NCBI GenBank assembly: GCA_023392515.1
Contig: JAEVYX010000142.1
Location: forward strand, 1-64,000
Source of the DNA: Bacillota bacterium
Lineage (GTDB): Bacteria; Bacillota; Clostridia; Christensenellales; Aristaeellaceae
Direction of reading: 5' to 3'
Length of the DNA stretch: 64,000 nucleotides
A program made the translations under genes and the position numbers. The notes below the pieces were generated by a model that saw nothing but the letters and a program-made list of their open reading frames with translations, ran no database searches and was not told where the DNA came from. Shown piece by piece: positions 36,059 through 44,564 of the stretch (position 1 is the first letter of the stretch; each line of letters opens with the position of its first letter).

Positions 36059-37462
36059 ATGAGATATAAGAAAATCACCCCGGCTGATGTAGATCATTTG
36101 CGGACTATTATATCGGACCCGGACCGGGTTCTCTTTGGCGAGGTAATCAGCGAGGATTATTGCCATGACGAATTGAGCGGAACCACCAGTGAACCGGATG
36201 TGGTGGTTTTGCCTGCCTCCGCCCAGGAGGTATCACAAATTCTGCGGTATGCAAATCAGGAATGCATCCCCATCACCCCCCGGGGTGCCGGCACAGGGCT
36301 GGTTGGCGCGGCAGTGCCTATGGAGCATGGCATTCTTCTGGACATGAGCCGGATGAATCACTTTCTAGAATTGGATGAAGACAATTTGACCCTGACGGTG
36401 GAGCCCGGTGTTCTTCTCATGGAGCTTTCCGCCTACGTGGAGGAGCGCGGCTTTTTCTATCCCCCCGATCCCGGCGAAAAGTCCGCAACCATCGGCGGCA
36501 ATATCAGCACCAATGCGGGAGGCATGCGCGCTGTGAAATACGGCGTTACCCGGGACTATGTGCGGGGGCTTGAAGTGGTTTTGCCAAGCGGGGATATTGT
36601 TCAGTTTGGCGGAAAGGTCGTAAAAAACAGTTCCGGCTACGCCTTGAAGGACCTGGTAATCGGCTCGGAAGGCACGCTTTGCGTCATTACCAAAGCCATA
36701 TTGAAGCTTCTTCCCCTGCCAAAGCGCACCATCAGCCTATTGGTGCCCTTTCCCACCCTGCGCCAGGCCATCGGCACGGTGCCCTTGATTGTCAAGTCCA
36801 AGGCAATCCCCACCGCAATCGAGTTTATGGAGCGGGAAGTGATTCTGGACGCGGAAGAATACCTGGGCAAAAAGTTCCCCGACCATCAGGCGGATGCTTA
36901 TCTCCTGCTAAAATTTGATGGCACCACGCTGGAAGAGATCGAAAAAATTTATGAAGACGTAGCCCAACTATGCTTAAGCCAAGGTGCCATGGATGTGCTG
37001 ATTTCGGATACCGAAGAGCGGGACGAATCCATCTGGAAAGCCAGAGGCGCCTTTTTGGAGGCCATTAAAGGCTCCACCACCTACATGGATGAGGTGGATG
37101 TGGTGGTGCCCCGCAACTGCGTTCACGAGCTTGTGGAATTCGTGCATGATCTGCAGCAGGAAGTGAACATTCGTATCAAAACCTTCGGCCATGCCGGAGA
37201 CGGAAACCTGCACGCCTATATTCTAAAGGATAATTTGTCCGATGATGTATGGGAAGAACGCATGTCCCTTGCAATGGAAAAAATCTATGAAAAGGCTCGT
37301 TTGCTGAAAGGTGAAGTATCCGGTGAGCATGGCATCGGCTATGCCAAACGCCCCTACCTTCAGGAGGCGAAAGACCCGGCGATACTGGCCCTGATGCGCG
37401 GTATCAAGGCAGCTTTTGATCCCAATAATATTCTGAACCCGCATAAGGTTTGTGAAAACTGA
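36059..37462 (+). CDS. FAD-linked lactate dehydrogenase (GlcD/LctD family)
   Basis: A 467-residue FAD-binding oxidoreductase of the VAO/GlcD fold. The FAD-binding half has [14 protein letters not shown] and [23 protein letters not shown], and the C-terminal half has the active-site segments [10 protein letters not shown] and [14 protein letters not shown]. In Acetobacterium woodii the orthologous LctD works with EtfAB to oxidise lactate to pyruvate. The neighbouring etfB and etfA make the same complex likely here; glycolate or another 2-hydroxy acid is an alternative. AAAGGAGG precedes the ATG and a strong terminator follows. No lactate permease or racemase gene follows. Confidence 0.88.
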   Translation: MRYKKITPADVDHLRTIISDPDRVLFGEVISEDYCHDELSGTTSEPDVVVLPASAQEVSQILRYANQECIPITPRGAGTGLVGAAVPMEHGILLDMSRMNHFLELDEDNLTLTVEPGVLLMELSAYVEERGFFYPPDPGEKSATIGGNISTNAGGMRAVKYGVTRDYVRGLEVVLPSGDIVQFGGKVVKNSSGYALKDLVIGSEGTLCVITKAILKLLPLPKRTISLLVPFPTLRQAIGTVPLIVKSKAIPTAIEFMEREVILDAEEYLGKKFPDHQADAYLLLKFDGTTLEEIEKIYEDVAQLCLSQGAMDVLISDTEERDESIWKARGAFLEAIKGSTTYMDEVDVVVPRNCVHELVEFVHDLQQEVNIRIKTFGHAGDGNLHAYILKDNLSDDVWEERMSLAMEKIYEKARLLKGEVSGEHGIGYAKRPYLQEAKDPAILALMRGIKAAFDPNNILNPHKVCEN

Positions 37463-37522
37463 GCCCAAATAGAAATGCTCTGACAAATGAATGCCACCGG
37501 TTTAGCTGGTGACTATCCCAAA

Positions 37523-37565
37523 GCCAAAAGACTGCCCTCGCTTTCGCGAGTGGCAGTCTTTTGGC
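37523..37565. terminator. Strong bidirectional terminator after lctD
   Basis: A 14-bp perfect stem (GCCAAAAGACTGCC at 37523-37536 with its complement at 37552-37565) carries an inner CTCGC-TTTC-GCGAG hairpin. T-runs within both arms allow action on both strands. Confidence 0.85.
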
Positions 37566-37615
37566 TTGCAGTAGAGGGCGCATCCCCCTTTTTTCATAAA
37601 CAACCCTTTTTGAAA

Positions 37616-38887
37616 TTACCAGGTAGCCCTTGCCGCTTCTTCCACACAGGCCTGATGTTCTTCATCCACCCGATCGGTTGCATGGGTTTTGCTCTTATAA
37701 AAGTGAATACAGAAATGCCCTTCAAAATTGTTGTTGGAAATAGTATCGTCAGCATGGGGCATGCCGTTCATAGAGCATGCATAGACATGCCCGTCATACA
37801 GCACCAGAATAGGCCGCCTAGCCCAACTCCACTCCCCTCCATAAACACTCTTCATGATCGCAGTGTCATCCGCGGTTAACGGCTCGGCATCCAGATGGTT
37901 ATAACCGGACCAGCGCTTGCATTTAAAGGTCTTCCCTGTGCGCACGTCCTTTACCGTAAAGACCGCGCCTTTGGGGATGGCGTCGCTTCCGCCATTAAAC
38001 CAATCCAGCTTTTCTGTTTTATACTTCTTTTCGTCTGAATTGGCTGCCTTTTCCCCAAAGAGGATTTCGATTGTGGCATTACCGGCTATACCGTCCTGGG
38101 ACAGCCTTTTTGATTTTTGAAAGCTCTTTACTGCAGCTTCTGTTGCATCCCCGTAGCTTCCGTCAATACTCCCTGAATAGAATCCCTTCAATTTTAGGGC
38201 TTGCTGAAGCTTTTTCACCTTTGTACCGCTATCGCCCTTTTCACTGGTGGCTGGAGCACCGCCAATGTCGGCAATCATCTTTATTCCATCCAGCGACTTA
38301 TCCTCTTTAGGTGCTTCACTGGCTTCTTTGCCAAACAACTCTTTAATCGTCACTTTGCCGGCTACGCCGTCAACAGTAAGCTTTTTTACTTTTTGAAAAG
38401 CTTTAACCGCTTCCTCTGTTTTTTCTCCAAAGCTTCCGTCGGTACTATCCTCATAGTACCCTGCGATCTTCAGCGCCTTTTGAAGCTTTGTTACATCGTC
38501 CCCCGTATCCCCCTTTTTGCAGGGAGCCGGGGCATCGCCTAAAGCATCGATTGCCTTCGCGTCCTGGGATGAAACCTCGCTCGATACCTTGACATACTTT
38601 TTCATGACATAGCCTGTAAATTTCCCATACGACACCTTGTACCAATCCCCGCTGGAGGACACGATGTCAATGCTTTGCCCCTCAGCAAGAGTCTGAAGTG
38701 CCTTGGAATCAGCAGATGCTTTTTCTCGTAGCATCAAGGCGCTGGCATTGACCGTCCCTGTCTGCCCTGCCTGTGCAGCGCTTACGATCAACAATCCGCA
38801 AGCTACCAGAGCCGAAAAAGAAAGCCGCTTGAATCCTCCAGCCTCTTTTTGAGGTTTTTTCTTCAGTAAAAACAAAGTCTTCTGCAT
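37616..38887 (-). CDS. Secreted SH3b protein with two peptidoglycan-binding domains and an uncharacterised C-terminal domain
   Basis: A 423-residue exported protein. A signal sequence or anchor (about residues 20-42) is followed by a bacterial SH3 domain (GTVNASALMLREKAS to GYVMKKYVK), two PG_binding_1 domains (each with GYYEDSTDGSFGEKT- or GFYSGSIDGSYGDAT-type repeats) and a C-terminal domain of about 130 residues (from LDWFNGGSDAIPKG). The last part has conserved-looking His, Asp and Cys (GYNHLDAEPLT, MNGMPHADD, HFCIHF and THATDRVDEEHQ), which suggests an enzyme, perhaps acting on the cell wall; I do not recognise it. The ATG at 38887 follows GGGAGGG. Confidence 0.8.
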   Translation of the reverse strand: MQKTLFLLKKKPQKEAGGFKRLSFSALVACGLLIVSAAQAGQTGTVNASALMLREKASADSKALQTLAEGQSIDIVSSSGDWYKVSYGKFTGYVMKKYVKVSSEVSSQDAKAIDALGDAPAPCKKGDTGDDVTKLQKALKIAGYYEDSTDGSFGEKTEEAVKAFQKVKKLTVDGVAGKVTIKELFGKEASEAPKEDKSLDGIKMIADIGGAPATSEKGDSGTKVKKLQQALKLKGFYSGSIDGSYGDATEAAVKSFQKSKRLSQDGIAGNATIEILFGEKAANSDEKKYKTEKLDWFNGGSDAIPKGAVFTVKDVRTGKTFKCKRWSGYNHLDAEPLTADDTAIMKSVYGGEWSWARRPILVLYDGHVYACSMNGMPHADDTISNNNFEGHFCIHFYKSKTHATDRVDEEHQACVEEAARATW

Positions 38888-38906
38888 CTTTTTCCCTCCC
38901 TTTGCT

Positions 38907-38995
38907 GCCTGAGCGCCTGGCATTAAAAGCCCGGCAAAACACCGGAGATGTACCTGCTGGTTTTTTGCAGGCACTATCCAGCCGGATTCTCAGGC
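38907..38995 (-). promoter_or_regulatory. Structured 5' leader of the SH3/PG-binding gene, class unknown
   Basis: On the minus strand GCCTGAG and CTCAGGC close an 89-base element 20 bases upstream of the start. Inside, CCGG...GTGCCTGC pairs with GCAGGTAC...CCGG, and a second hairpin GCCGGGC/GCCAGGC is possible, giving a three-way junction. It may be a riboswitch or an mRNA-stability element. The remaining gap up to 39220 is AT-rich and shows nothing else. Confidence 0.4.
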
Positions 38996-39220
38996 AAAAG
39001 CCGCCGCATAAAGCTCTGCCTCATACAGCCGCTCCATTGCCCGCCTTTTTTGCACTTTTGCGCATCCATGGCGGAACGAATGTTGTCTTTTAGAATATAT
39101 TACGCTTTTATTAAGAAGTCAAGCCATATTTTGCTCATTTTACATCTTTTCGTAATTATTTAACATCTTCCTTCCTTTTCTCGGCGTCTAATAATCTGTT
39201 GCATATTTCCAGTTGATTGC

Positions 39221-39249
39221 TTGACGAAAGTGTAAATGATTGGTAAACT
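39221..39249 (+). promoter_or_regulatory. Promoter of the 727-residue orphan gene
   Basis: TTGACG (39221-39226) and TAAACT (39244-39249) with a 17-base spacer, about 70 bases upstream of the start codon. Confidence 0.6.
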
Positions 39250-39319
39250 ATATATATAATAGTTGTACGTTATCTATCTATATTTCTAAACAATGGATTG
39301 TTCAGGCGGAGGTTTGCTT

Positions 39320-41503
39320 ATGAATTTTAGCAATCGGGTTTTTCTGGCCTTTTTGGAGGAAGACAATGTCCAACGCGCTTTTTTCCGGCTTCGTCCTTTA
39401 TTGAGCAGCGCCGGCCCCTGCACGCAGGAAGACTTGTCCAGTTTGCCGGATGAAGGATTTTTGCGTATCGTTCCGGACAAAAATGAACAAGCCAATTTCA
39501 AAGACCGAATGCGCACATTGGGCAATTTATGTCTGGTCGATTTAACCCCTTTTCCTCCTGAGGCTAACAAAATCCGCACCAACAAAAATTATGCCCCTGA
39601 CAAAGATGAGAAAAATCAATATATCCTGTACTCCGATACAATCCACGCTTTGCAGCCCCAGCTTTTTTTCGAAGTGGCGGATGCATCCAATGCACAGGAG
39701 GCCTATCAAAAAATCTCTTCTTTGATTACACCTGATGTTTGCGTGCGGCTGGATGGCAAGTGGTTGGGGCCATTCCCTGCGGGCTTGCCCGACATGGACA
39801 AGGAAATGACTGCTCCCCAAGCCGATCAGGTCTTTACCCTTACGCTTCCCAACGGATGCGTACGCACTTTTTATTGGCCCGTGCAAGCATCACCCGTGAA
39901 GGAATCTGAGATGATCAGCGCTGGGGAAGTGGAAGAGGAGGAAGACAGCCAAGCGATGACGGCAAACGAACCTGCCGTAAACAATTCCGTCTCCTTTGCT
40001 TCCTCCAGGCTTCGCCTTGTGGAGAATTTCTCCGGCTCGAACGCTTCTGCCATCAAATCGGTTTCGCCTCTGTCAGGCACCCCTCTCTCCATGGCAGCTT
40101 CAGCAGGATCGCGGGCAGCCAGGCCTAGAAACCCCCTATTTGAGGTGGTTGACGCACAATGGCGCGCTGCAAAATACGAAGCGCCCAGCGCGCAGCTCCC
40201 TCAAGGGGCTCATCTGCGCCACGTGGAAAACCCGCTGGAAAAGTGCCGGGAAGCGCTGAACACGGCTTTGGCTTTACCGGATGCCCAAGACAAAGTATTG
40301 GATATGCTTTTGTCCGTGCCAAGTGTACAGCAGATGCTGGAAAAAGCAGCGCAGCGGCATGAGACGGATGGTCTTCTGTTTGCCGCAATCCGCCGCCAGC
40401 TTCAGGAGATGGAAGCGGAACGCCTATCCCTGCTGATTCAATTGGACAAAGCCAAAGAAAACAAGTCATCCTATTTTGATGAAGCGGTTTCCTTGGCACA
40501 TCGGGAACAGACTGCCCGGCTTGAAAAATTGAAGGAAGAGATAGCCGCATGCCAGACAGCAAAGGAAGATTTGGAAAAGCAGCTGGAAGTGCTGATCGAA
40601 AACCGCAGGGCTTTGGAAGATGCTTTTGAAAGTTTCATGGAGAGCAATGGCAGCATTAAGCTGGAAGCTATGCAAAGAGTATTTCCGTTCTTCATGACCA
40701 AGCCTTCGCTCCGCATATCTTCCATGCCAGGTGTAAGCCTCTCCCCTGATAGCCTGGTTACCTCGCTTCAAGAGACTTTTGCACAGGAAGGAACACCGCT
40801 AAAGAAGGATGACGCTGTTCATTTCCTTGTATTGTTCGCCCTTTGCCAGAAAATTCAGTTCTCTCATACCAGCCTTGCGCAAGCCGCGCGATTTGCACGG
40901 CTATGCATGCAAGCCCTCGGTTTAACAAACTCTTATGCGCTTCAGTCCAATGAAGGGCAAACGGTATTTCTATCCCCATTGGTTCAAAACTCCAGCCCAG
41001 CATGTTTGGTAACCCCCTATCTTCCAAAGGATGCGCTGCCCAACGGTGCACGGCTAATGTTGCTATCCAAAACTCCTTCAACTTATCTGGAAGAAACATC
41101 ATACGAGCTGTCCCCCTGGCCTGTTTTCATGGTTCCGGAGCTCCCCTGTTTCATGCCTGTATCTAAATCCTCCTCCGCTAAAACCAATCCTACCGTTTCC
41201 CTATCCTCCCTTCAAAACCTGGTGCCGGATTCGATAGAATTATCAAAGGAAAGCCTTAACTGGCTCCAGGCCATGAGCAGTACGATGTCTGAAGCCGGAT
41301 TCTCCCTGCCCCAGGATGTGCTTGATATGATGTCCGAATACCTGCGCGTCGCGGGAGCACTCATGCAGGGAGGGATTGCTGCTGCCGCGGACTATGCCTT
41401 GCTATCCTGGGTCGTACCCCATGCTCAAAAGCATCCCCGGCTGCGGGCCGCCCTCAAATCCCTGCTGGGCCCATTGCCCCATTCCAGCGCAGTCCTTGCA
41501 TAA
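39320..41503 (+). CDS. Large cytoplasmic coiled-coil protein, not recognised
   Basis: A 727-residue protein with no signal peptide, membrane segment or nucleotide-binding motif that I can see. The N-terminal 200 residues look globular (MNFSNRVFLAFLEEDNVQRA at the start). An acidic, low-complexity linker follows (EVEEEED near residue 210, then Ser/Ala-rich sequence to about 280). Residues about 352-445 are charged and helical, likely a coiled coil (REQTARLEKLKEEIAACQ). The last 280 residues look globular again, with Ser/Pro-rich patches. The ATG follows GGAGG at 39308-39312. It has its own promoter and terminator and no operon partner. I cannot assign a function; the coiled coil suggests oligomerisation or a scaffold. 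Confidence 0.75.
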   Translation: MNFSNRVFLAFLEEDNVQRAFFRLRPLLSSAGPCTQEDLSSLPDEGFLRIVPDKNEQANFKDRMRTLGNLCLVDLTPFPPEANKIRTNKNYAPDKDEKNQYILYSDTIHALQPQLFFEVADASNAQEAYQKISSLITPDVCVRLDGKWLGPFPAGLPDMDKEMTAPQADQVFTLTLPNGCVRTFYWPVQASPVKESEMISAGEVEEEEDSQAMTANEPAVNNSVSFASSRLRLVENFSGSNASAIKSVSPLSGTPLSMAASAGSRAARPRNPLFEVVDAQWRAAKYEAPSAQLPQGAHLRHVENPLEKCREALNTALALPDAQDKVLDMLLSVPSVQQMLEKAAQRHETDGLLFAAIRRQLQEMEAERLSLLIQLDKAKENKSSYFDEAVSLAHREQTARLEKLKEEIAACQTAKEDLEKQLEVLIENRRALEDAFESFMESNGSIKLEAMQRVFPFFMTKPSLRISSMPGVSLSPDSLVTSLQETFAQEGTPLKKDDAVHFLVLFALCQKIQFSHTSLAQAARFARLCMQALGLTNSYALQSNEGQTVFLSPLVQNSSPACLVTPYLPKDALPNGARLMLLSKTPSTYLEETSYELSPWPVFMVPELPCFMPVSKSSSAKTNPTVSLSSLQNLVPDSIELSKESLNWLQAMSSTMSEAGFSLPQDVLDMMSEYLRVAGALMQGGIAAAADYALLSWVVPHAQKHPRLRAALKSLLGPLPHSSAVLA

Positions 41504-41574
41504 AAAAAGGGTCGCCTCATAGGAAGCGCTAAAGGGGTGTTTCCCTTTACCTCACTCATGAGACAGCCTTTTTT
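41502..41574 (+). terminator. Terminator of the 727-residue orphan gene
   Basis: AAAAAAGGGTC...CTCAT pairs with ATGAGAC...GCCTTTTTT and encloses an inner TAAAGGG/CCCTTTA hairpin; it begins at the stop codon and ends in a T-run. Confidence 0.75.
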
Positions 41575-41701
41575 GATTATCAGAAAAATCGTCTATAAAT
41601 GCAAAAAATGCTTTTCAAGTCATACCATTCGGTTTATTATGTAAGCAGACACAAGCTCATTACATCCCGGCTTCTCGGGGAGAAGAGGAGGATTCAGCTT
41701 A

Positions 41702-42376
41702 TTGAATGCCACTAAATATCAACCCCTGTTCAGCAAGCATTTTCCCTTTTGGCCAGAGCTGAGCGGTGACCAAAAAAGCCTGCTCATGGCGCAAACCTCC
41801 CTTGTGAACTATGAAAAGGGTGCAAAAATACATAGCGGAGACAATGACTGCGTTGGTGTGCTATTGGTTAAAAGCGGAGAACTTCGCGTATACATGCTGT
41901 CAGAAGAGGGACGGGAAATTACCCTGTTTCGGCTTTATGCAGGCGATGTCTGCATATTGTCCGCATCCTGCGTAATCAGCAGCATAACTTTTGACGTGCA
42001 TGTGGATGCCGAAGTGGACAGTGAAGTTCTGGCCATAAATTCTTATACCTTTTCCGAGGTATCCAAGCAAAATATTCATGTGGAAACCTTCACATACAAA
42101 TTGGCCACGGAACGCTTTTCCGATGTGATGTGGGCCATGCAACAAATTCTGTTTATGAGTTTTGACAAGCGCCTGGCGGTTTTTTTATCTGATGAAATGG
42201 CAAAGACTCAAAGCGACACCATCCCCCTCACTCATGAGCAGATTGCCAAGTATGTAGGCACCGCCCGGGAGGTGGTCACCCGGATGCTGAAATACTTCTC
42301 CAGCGAGGGCATCGTATCCCTTTCCCGGGGCGGCATCAAGGTTCTTGACCGAAAAAAACTGAGGAGTCTCATATAG
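41702..42376 (+). CDS. Crp/Fnr family transcriptional regulator
   Basis: A 224-residue regulator with a cyclic-nucleotide-type sensory barrel (about residues 20-125; GVLLVKSGELRVY and ITLFRLYAGDVCILSAS) and a C-terminal winged helix (LTHEQIAKYVGTAREVVTRMLKYF). The sensory domain has few cysteines and no Fnr-type N-terminal cluster, so the ligand is unknown. The start is a TTG at 41702 behind AGAGGAGG. It converges on two small FeS-protein genes, whose promoter region contains a palindrome that it could bind. Confidence 0.9.
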   Translation: MNATKYQPLFSKHFPFWPELSGDQKSLLMAQTSLVNYEKGAKIHSGDNDCVGVLLVKSGELRVYMLSEEGREITLFRLYAGDVCILSASCVISSITFDVHVDAEVDSEVLAINSYTFSEVSKQNIHVETFTYKLATERFSDVMWAMQQILFMSFDKRLAVFLSDEMAKTQSDTIPLTHEQIAKYVGTAREVVTRMLKYFSSEGIVSLSRGGIKVLDRKKLRSLI

Positions 42377-42446
42377 TCTCTCAAACCTATTGATAGCAAA
42401 CCGGTGGGATGAAGCGGCGTTTATCGCCGCTTTATCGCTTTATATG

Positions 42447-43043
42447 CTATTGGAGAAGAAGCTGTTCATCCTTTCGGTGTTTTAGCTTGCAAATGCCTTG
42501 CGTCATGGTACCCATGGGGCAGTACACACAAAAGGATCGGGGTTTATATAGGACCATCGTGACAAGCCCCAGCAAGGTGGAAGTCAGCATCACGCTATAA
42601 AACCCAAAGGCGTATTGTGTAATCCAGGGTGCTATTCCTGTATCACCTGCCGCCCATTGCCAGGGCAGGCGGATGGTCCACAACAGCGTTACTACGGAAG
42701 ATAGGTCTTTTGCTCCTGAAAATACCAGATACGTTGTTAATATCATATTGAAAAACATGAACATAAAAAAGACCAGAAAACCATATCGAAAAGCCTTGCT
42801 CCTTAAGACAGGCGGAATATCCCTATTGCGGGACAGGCCGCACTTACGTCCCAACATATCCAGCAGCTGCCCTCTGCCGCAATATTTGTGGCAATAGGTT
42901 TTGTTCCCGTGAAAGGTGCTGATCAGAAGAGGAATCAAAAAGCATGCCATTCCCAACCAGGCAAAAAGAATGTTGACGAAGCCTAATGCCAGATAGACCG
43001 CAGATGCAACCCACAAATATTTATGCAATGGCTGTTTTTTCAT
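42447..43043 (-). CDS. Membrane 4Fe-4S protein (NapH-like)
   Basis: A 198-residue membrane protein with about four helices and two cysteine groups facing the cytoplasm: TYCHKYCGRGQLLDML near residue 53 and FCVYCPMGTM near the C-terminus. The layout resembles the NapH/CcoG-type polyferredoxin membrane proteins but is short and holds only two Cys pairs, so it is perhaps a quinol- or thiol-linked electron carrier. It overlaps the ferredoxin gene upstream by four bases (ATGA), so the two act together. AGGAAGCGGCAGT precedes the ATG. Confidence 0.75.
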   Translation of the reverse strand: MKKQPLHKYLWVASAVYLALGFVNILFAWLGMACFLIPLLISTFHGNKTYCHKYCGRGQLLDMLGRKCGLSRNRDIPPVLRSKAFRYGFLVFFMFMFFNMILTTYLVFSGAKDLSSVVTLLWTIRLPWQWAAGDTGIAPWITQYAFGFYSVMLTSTLLGLVTMVLYKPRSFCVYCPMGTMTQGICKLKHRKDEQLLLQ

Positions 43044-43255
43044 ACTGCCGCTTCCTCCATTGAAATGACTGAAGCCGGACAAGCTGATGCGCACTTGGCA
43101 CAGCCCACGCACTTTGATTTGGCTACCTCAGCGTACATTCCATTTGTTACACAAATGGCTTGTATCGGGCAGGCAGCCATGCAAACGCCGCATGCCACGC
43201 ATTCGCTCATTCTGACATGAGCCTTCTTTCTTTTGTTCAAGCGGTTCATCCCCAT
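43040..43255 (-). CDS. Two-cluster 4Fe-4S ferredoxin-like protein
   Basis: A 71-residue protein with two standard [4Fe-4S] motifs, CVACGVCMAACP and CVGCAKCASACP, after a short basic N-terminus. It is the first gene of a two-gene operon with the NapH-like membrane protein and probably passes electrons to it. The ATG at 43255 follows AGGAGGAG. A palindrome and a TTGATT-17-TACAAA promoter lie just upstream. Confidence 0.85.
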   Translation of the reverse strand: MGMNRLNKRKKAHVRMSECVACGVCMAACPIQAICVTNGMYAEVAKSKCVGCAKCASACPASVISMEEAAV

Positions 43256-43283
43256 CGCTTCTCCTCCTGAAATTAAGCAATCC

Positions 43284-43331
43284 TTTGTAACCTTATCACA
43301 CTGCCCAATCAAAAATATGTGATTGAATCAC
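43284..43331 (-). promoter_or_regulatory. Promoter of the FeS operon with a Crp/Fnr-like palindrome
   Basis: TTGATT (43307-43312) and TACAAA (43284-43289) on the minus strand, spacer 17. GTGATT-N-AATCAC (43319-43331) lies immediately upstream, centred near -48. The rest of the 304-base gap to the C39-like gene is AT-rich, with a possible TATAAT for that gene near 43448. Confidence 0.5.
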
Positions 43332-43559
43332 CAAAGTTTTTTTCTATGCCTCTCTTTCGTATAGCAGTCCAAATGCCTGAATTGATTATGATTTTGCACG
43401 TTTGTAAAAACCCAATCAATTCAGTTGCAACTCGACATAAAATTAGGTATAATTTTTCATGAAATTGAAATTTTCGCCCGTTCCTGCAATGAATGCATAA
43501 ACTGGTTCGCACTGATTTGGTTCACAATTCTTTGAAACTTATTTCCTATGGAGGTACGC

Positions 43560-44387
43560 ATGAAAAAGGCCTTGTGTCTGCTTGCGGCGATCTTATTATG
43601 GGCACCAACAGCCCGGGCAGACAAGCCCAACGCAATCCGTTATCTCAATTCATTGGAAACAAACAGCTACGTTTACACTTTTTCTGATGGGCATTCCTTT
43701 CAATACTATGCGCAGAATAATCCATTATGGAATGATATGCTCTATGAAAAGCGCACTTCCAATCGCAAACGCACCTTTGGAGGCAGCGGCTGCAATCCTA
43801 CTTCCATGGCTATGGTCATCGCATCTCTCGTTCCCAAAAGTGATTATGATCTTATCAATAAATTTTCTTATAAAAAAAAGGGGTACATGCTGAATCCGTA
43901 TACGGTCTATGCCACCAAAGATTCCAAGGATTTCGAAAATGCCGCGGTACAGACACCTGAAGAATATCAAAGGTATCTGCCCGTGGTGATTGGGGCATAC
44001 GCAGCAGGCAACAACAAGACCGGCCAGGCGGACCGAAACAACGGCGGAACAGGTACCGCGTATTTCAAGACCCTATGCTCCATTTACAATATCACCTATA
44101 CTCGTACCAGGAATACCGACGAAATTGTGGATGCCTTGCAAGGGGGAAAAGTTGTGGTCGCCCTGGCCGCCCGGAAATACAGCCCCTTGACGGATAGCGG
44201 GCATTATGTCTTTATCCCCTATTGCGATGATGAGTATCTGTATGTCTTTGATTCCTTACAACGGGAATCTTATCCGAAGGACAAAGAAGGAATTATTGAT
44301 CAGATATCTCCCGGAATTTTGCGCATCCGGCTGAAAGACATCAAACAGATGTATTTTTGCGACTATTTTATATTTTCCAGAGCCTGA
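43560..44387 (+). CDS. Secreted C39-like cysteine peptidase family protein
   Basis: A 275-residue protein with a signal peptide (KKALCLLAAILLWAPTARA, cleavage near residue 21). The papain-like core is of the C39 type: the nucleophile region GGSGCNPTSMAMVIASL with the Cys at the start of a helix, and the catalytic histidine in DSGHYVFIPYC followed by the Asp in LYVFDS. Secreted members of this type act on peptides or the cell wall; the substrate is unknown. It stands alone, with GGAGG before the ATG at 43560 and a terminator after it. Confidence 0.8.
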   Translation: MKKALCLLAAILLWAPTARADKPNAIRYLNSLETNSYVYTFSDGHSFQYYAQNNPLWNDMLYEKRTSNRKRTFGGSGCNPTSMAMVIASLVPKSDYDLINKFSYKKKGYMLNPYTVYATKDSKDFENAAVQTPEEYQRYLPVVIGAYAAGNNKTGQADRNNGGTGTAYFKTLCSIYNITYTRTRNTDEIVDALQGGKVVVALAARKYSPLTDSGHYVFIPYCDDEYLYVFDSLQRESYPKDKEGIIDQISPGILRIRLKDIKQMYFCDYFIFSRA

Positions 44388-44406
44388 TAACATCACAGGA
44401 ATACAG

Positions 44407-44452
44407 AAAAGCCCATTTCCATTGCCCTTTGCTTTGGAAATGGGCCATTTTC
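44407..44452 (+). terminator. Terminator of the C39-like gene
   Basis: GCCCATTTCC (44411-44420) pairs with GGAAATGGGC (44436-44445), followed by CATTTTCT. Confidence 0.75.
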
Positions 44453-44501
44453 TATGATTTTGCACCTTGCCTATTCAAATCAAACATTCTGCCTTTTCAT
44501 C

Positions 44502-44542
44502 AAAAAAGCGGCCCACTTTCAGTAAAGCAACTGAAAATGGGC
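44502..44542 (-). terminator. Terminator of ftsZ and the dcw cluster
   Basis: GCCCACTTTCAG (44511-44522) pairs with CTGAAAATGGGC (44531-44542) around an 8-base loop, and is followed by TTTTTT on the minus strand, 23 bases after the ftsZ stop. Confidence 0.85.
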
Positions 44543-44564
44543 TAAAAGAATCTCGCTATTTACT

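Noticed and set aside
38985..39000. Plus-strand TTCTCAGGCAAAAG, which recalls the glycine riboswitch signature
   Set aside because: The other conserved part (CACCGAAGGGGCAA-like) is absent, and the next plus-strand gene has its own promoter downstream at 39221.
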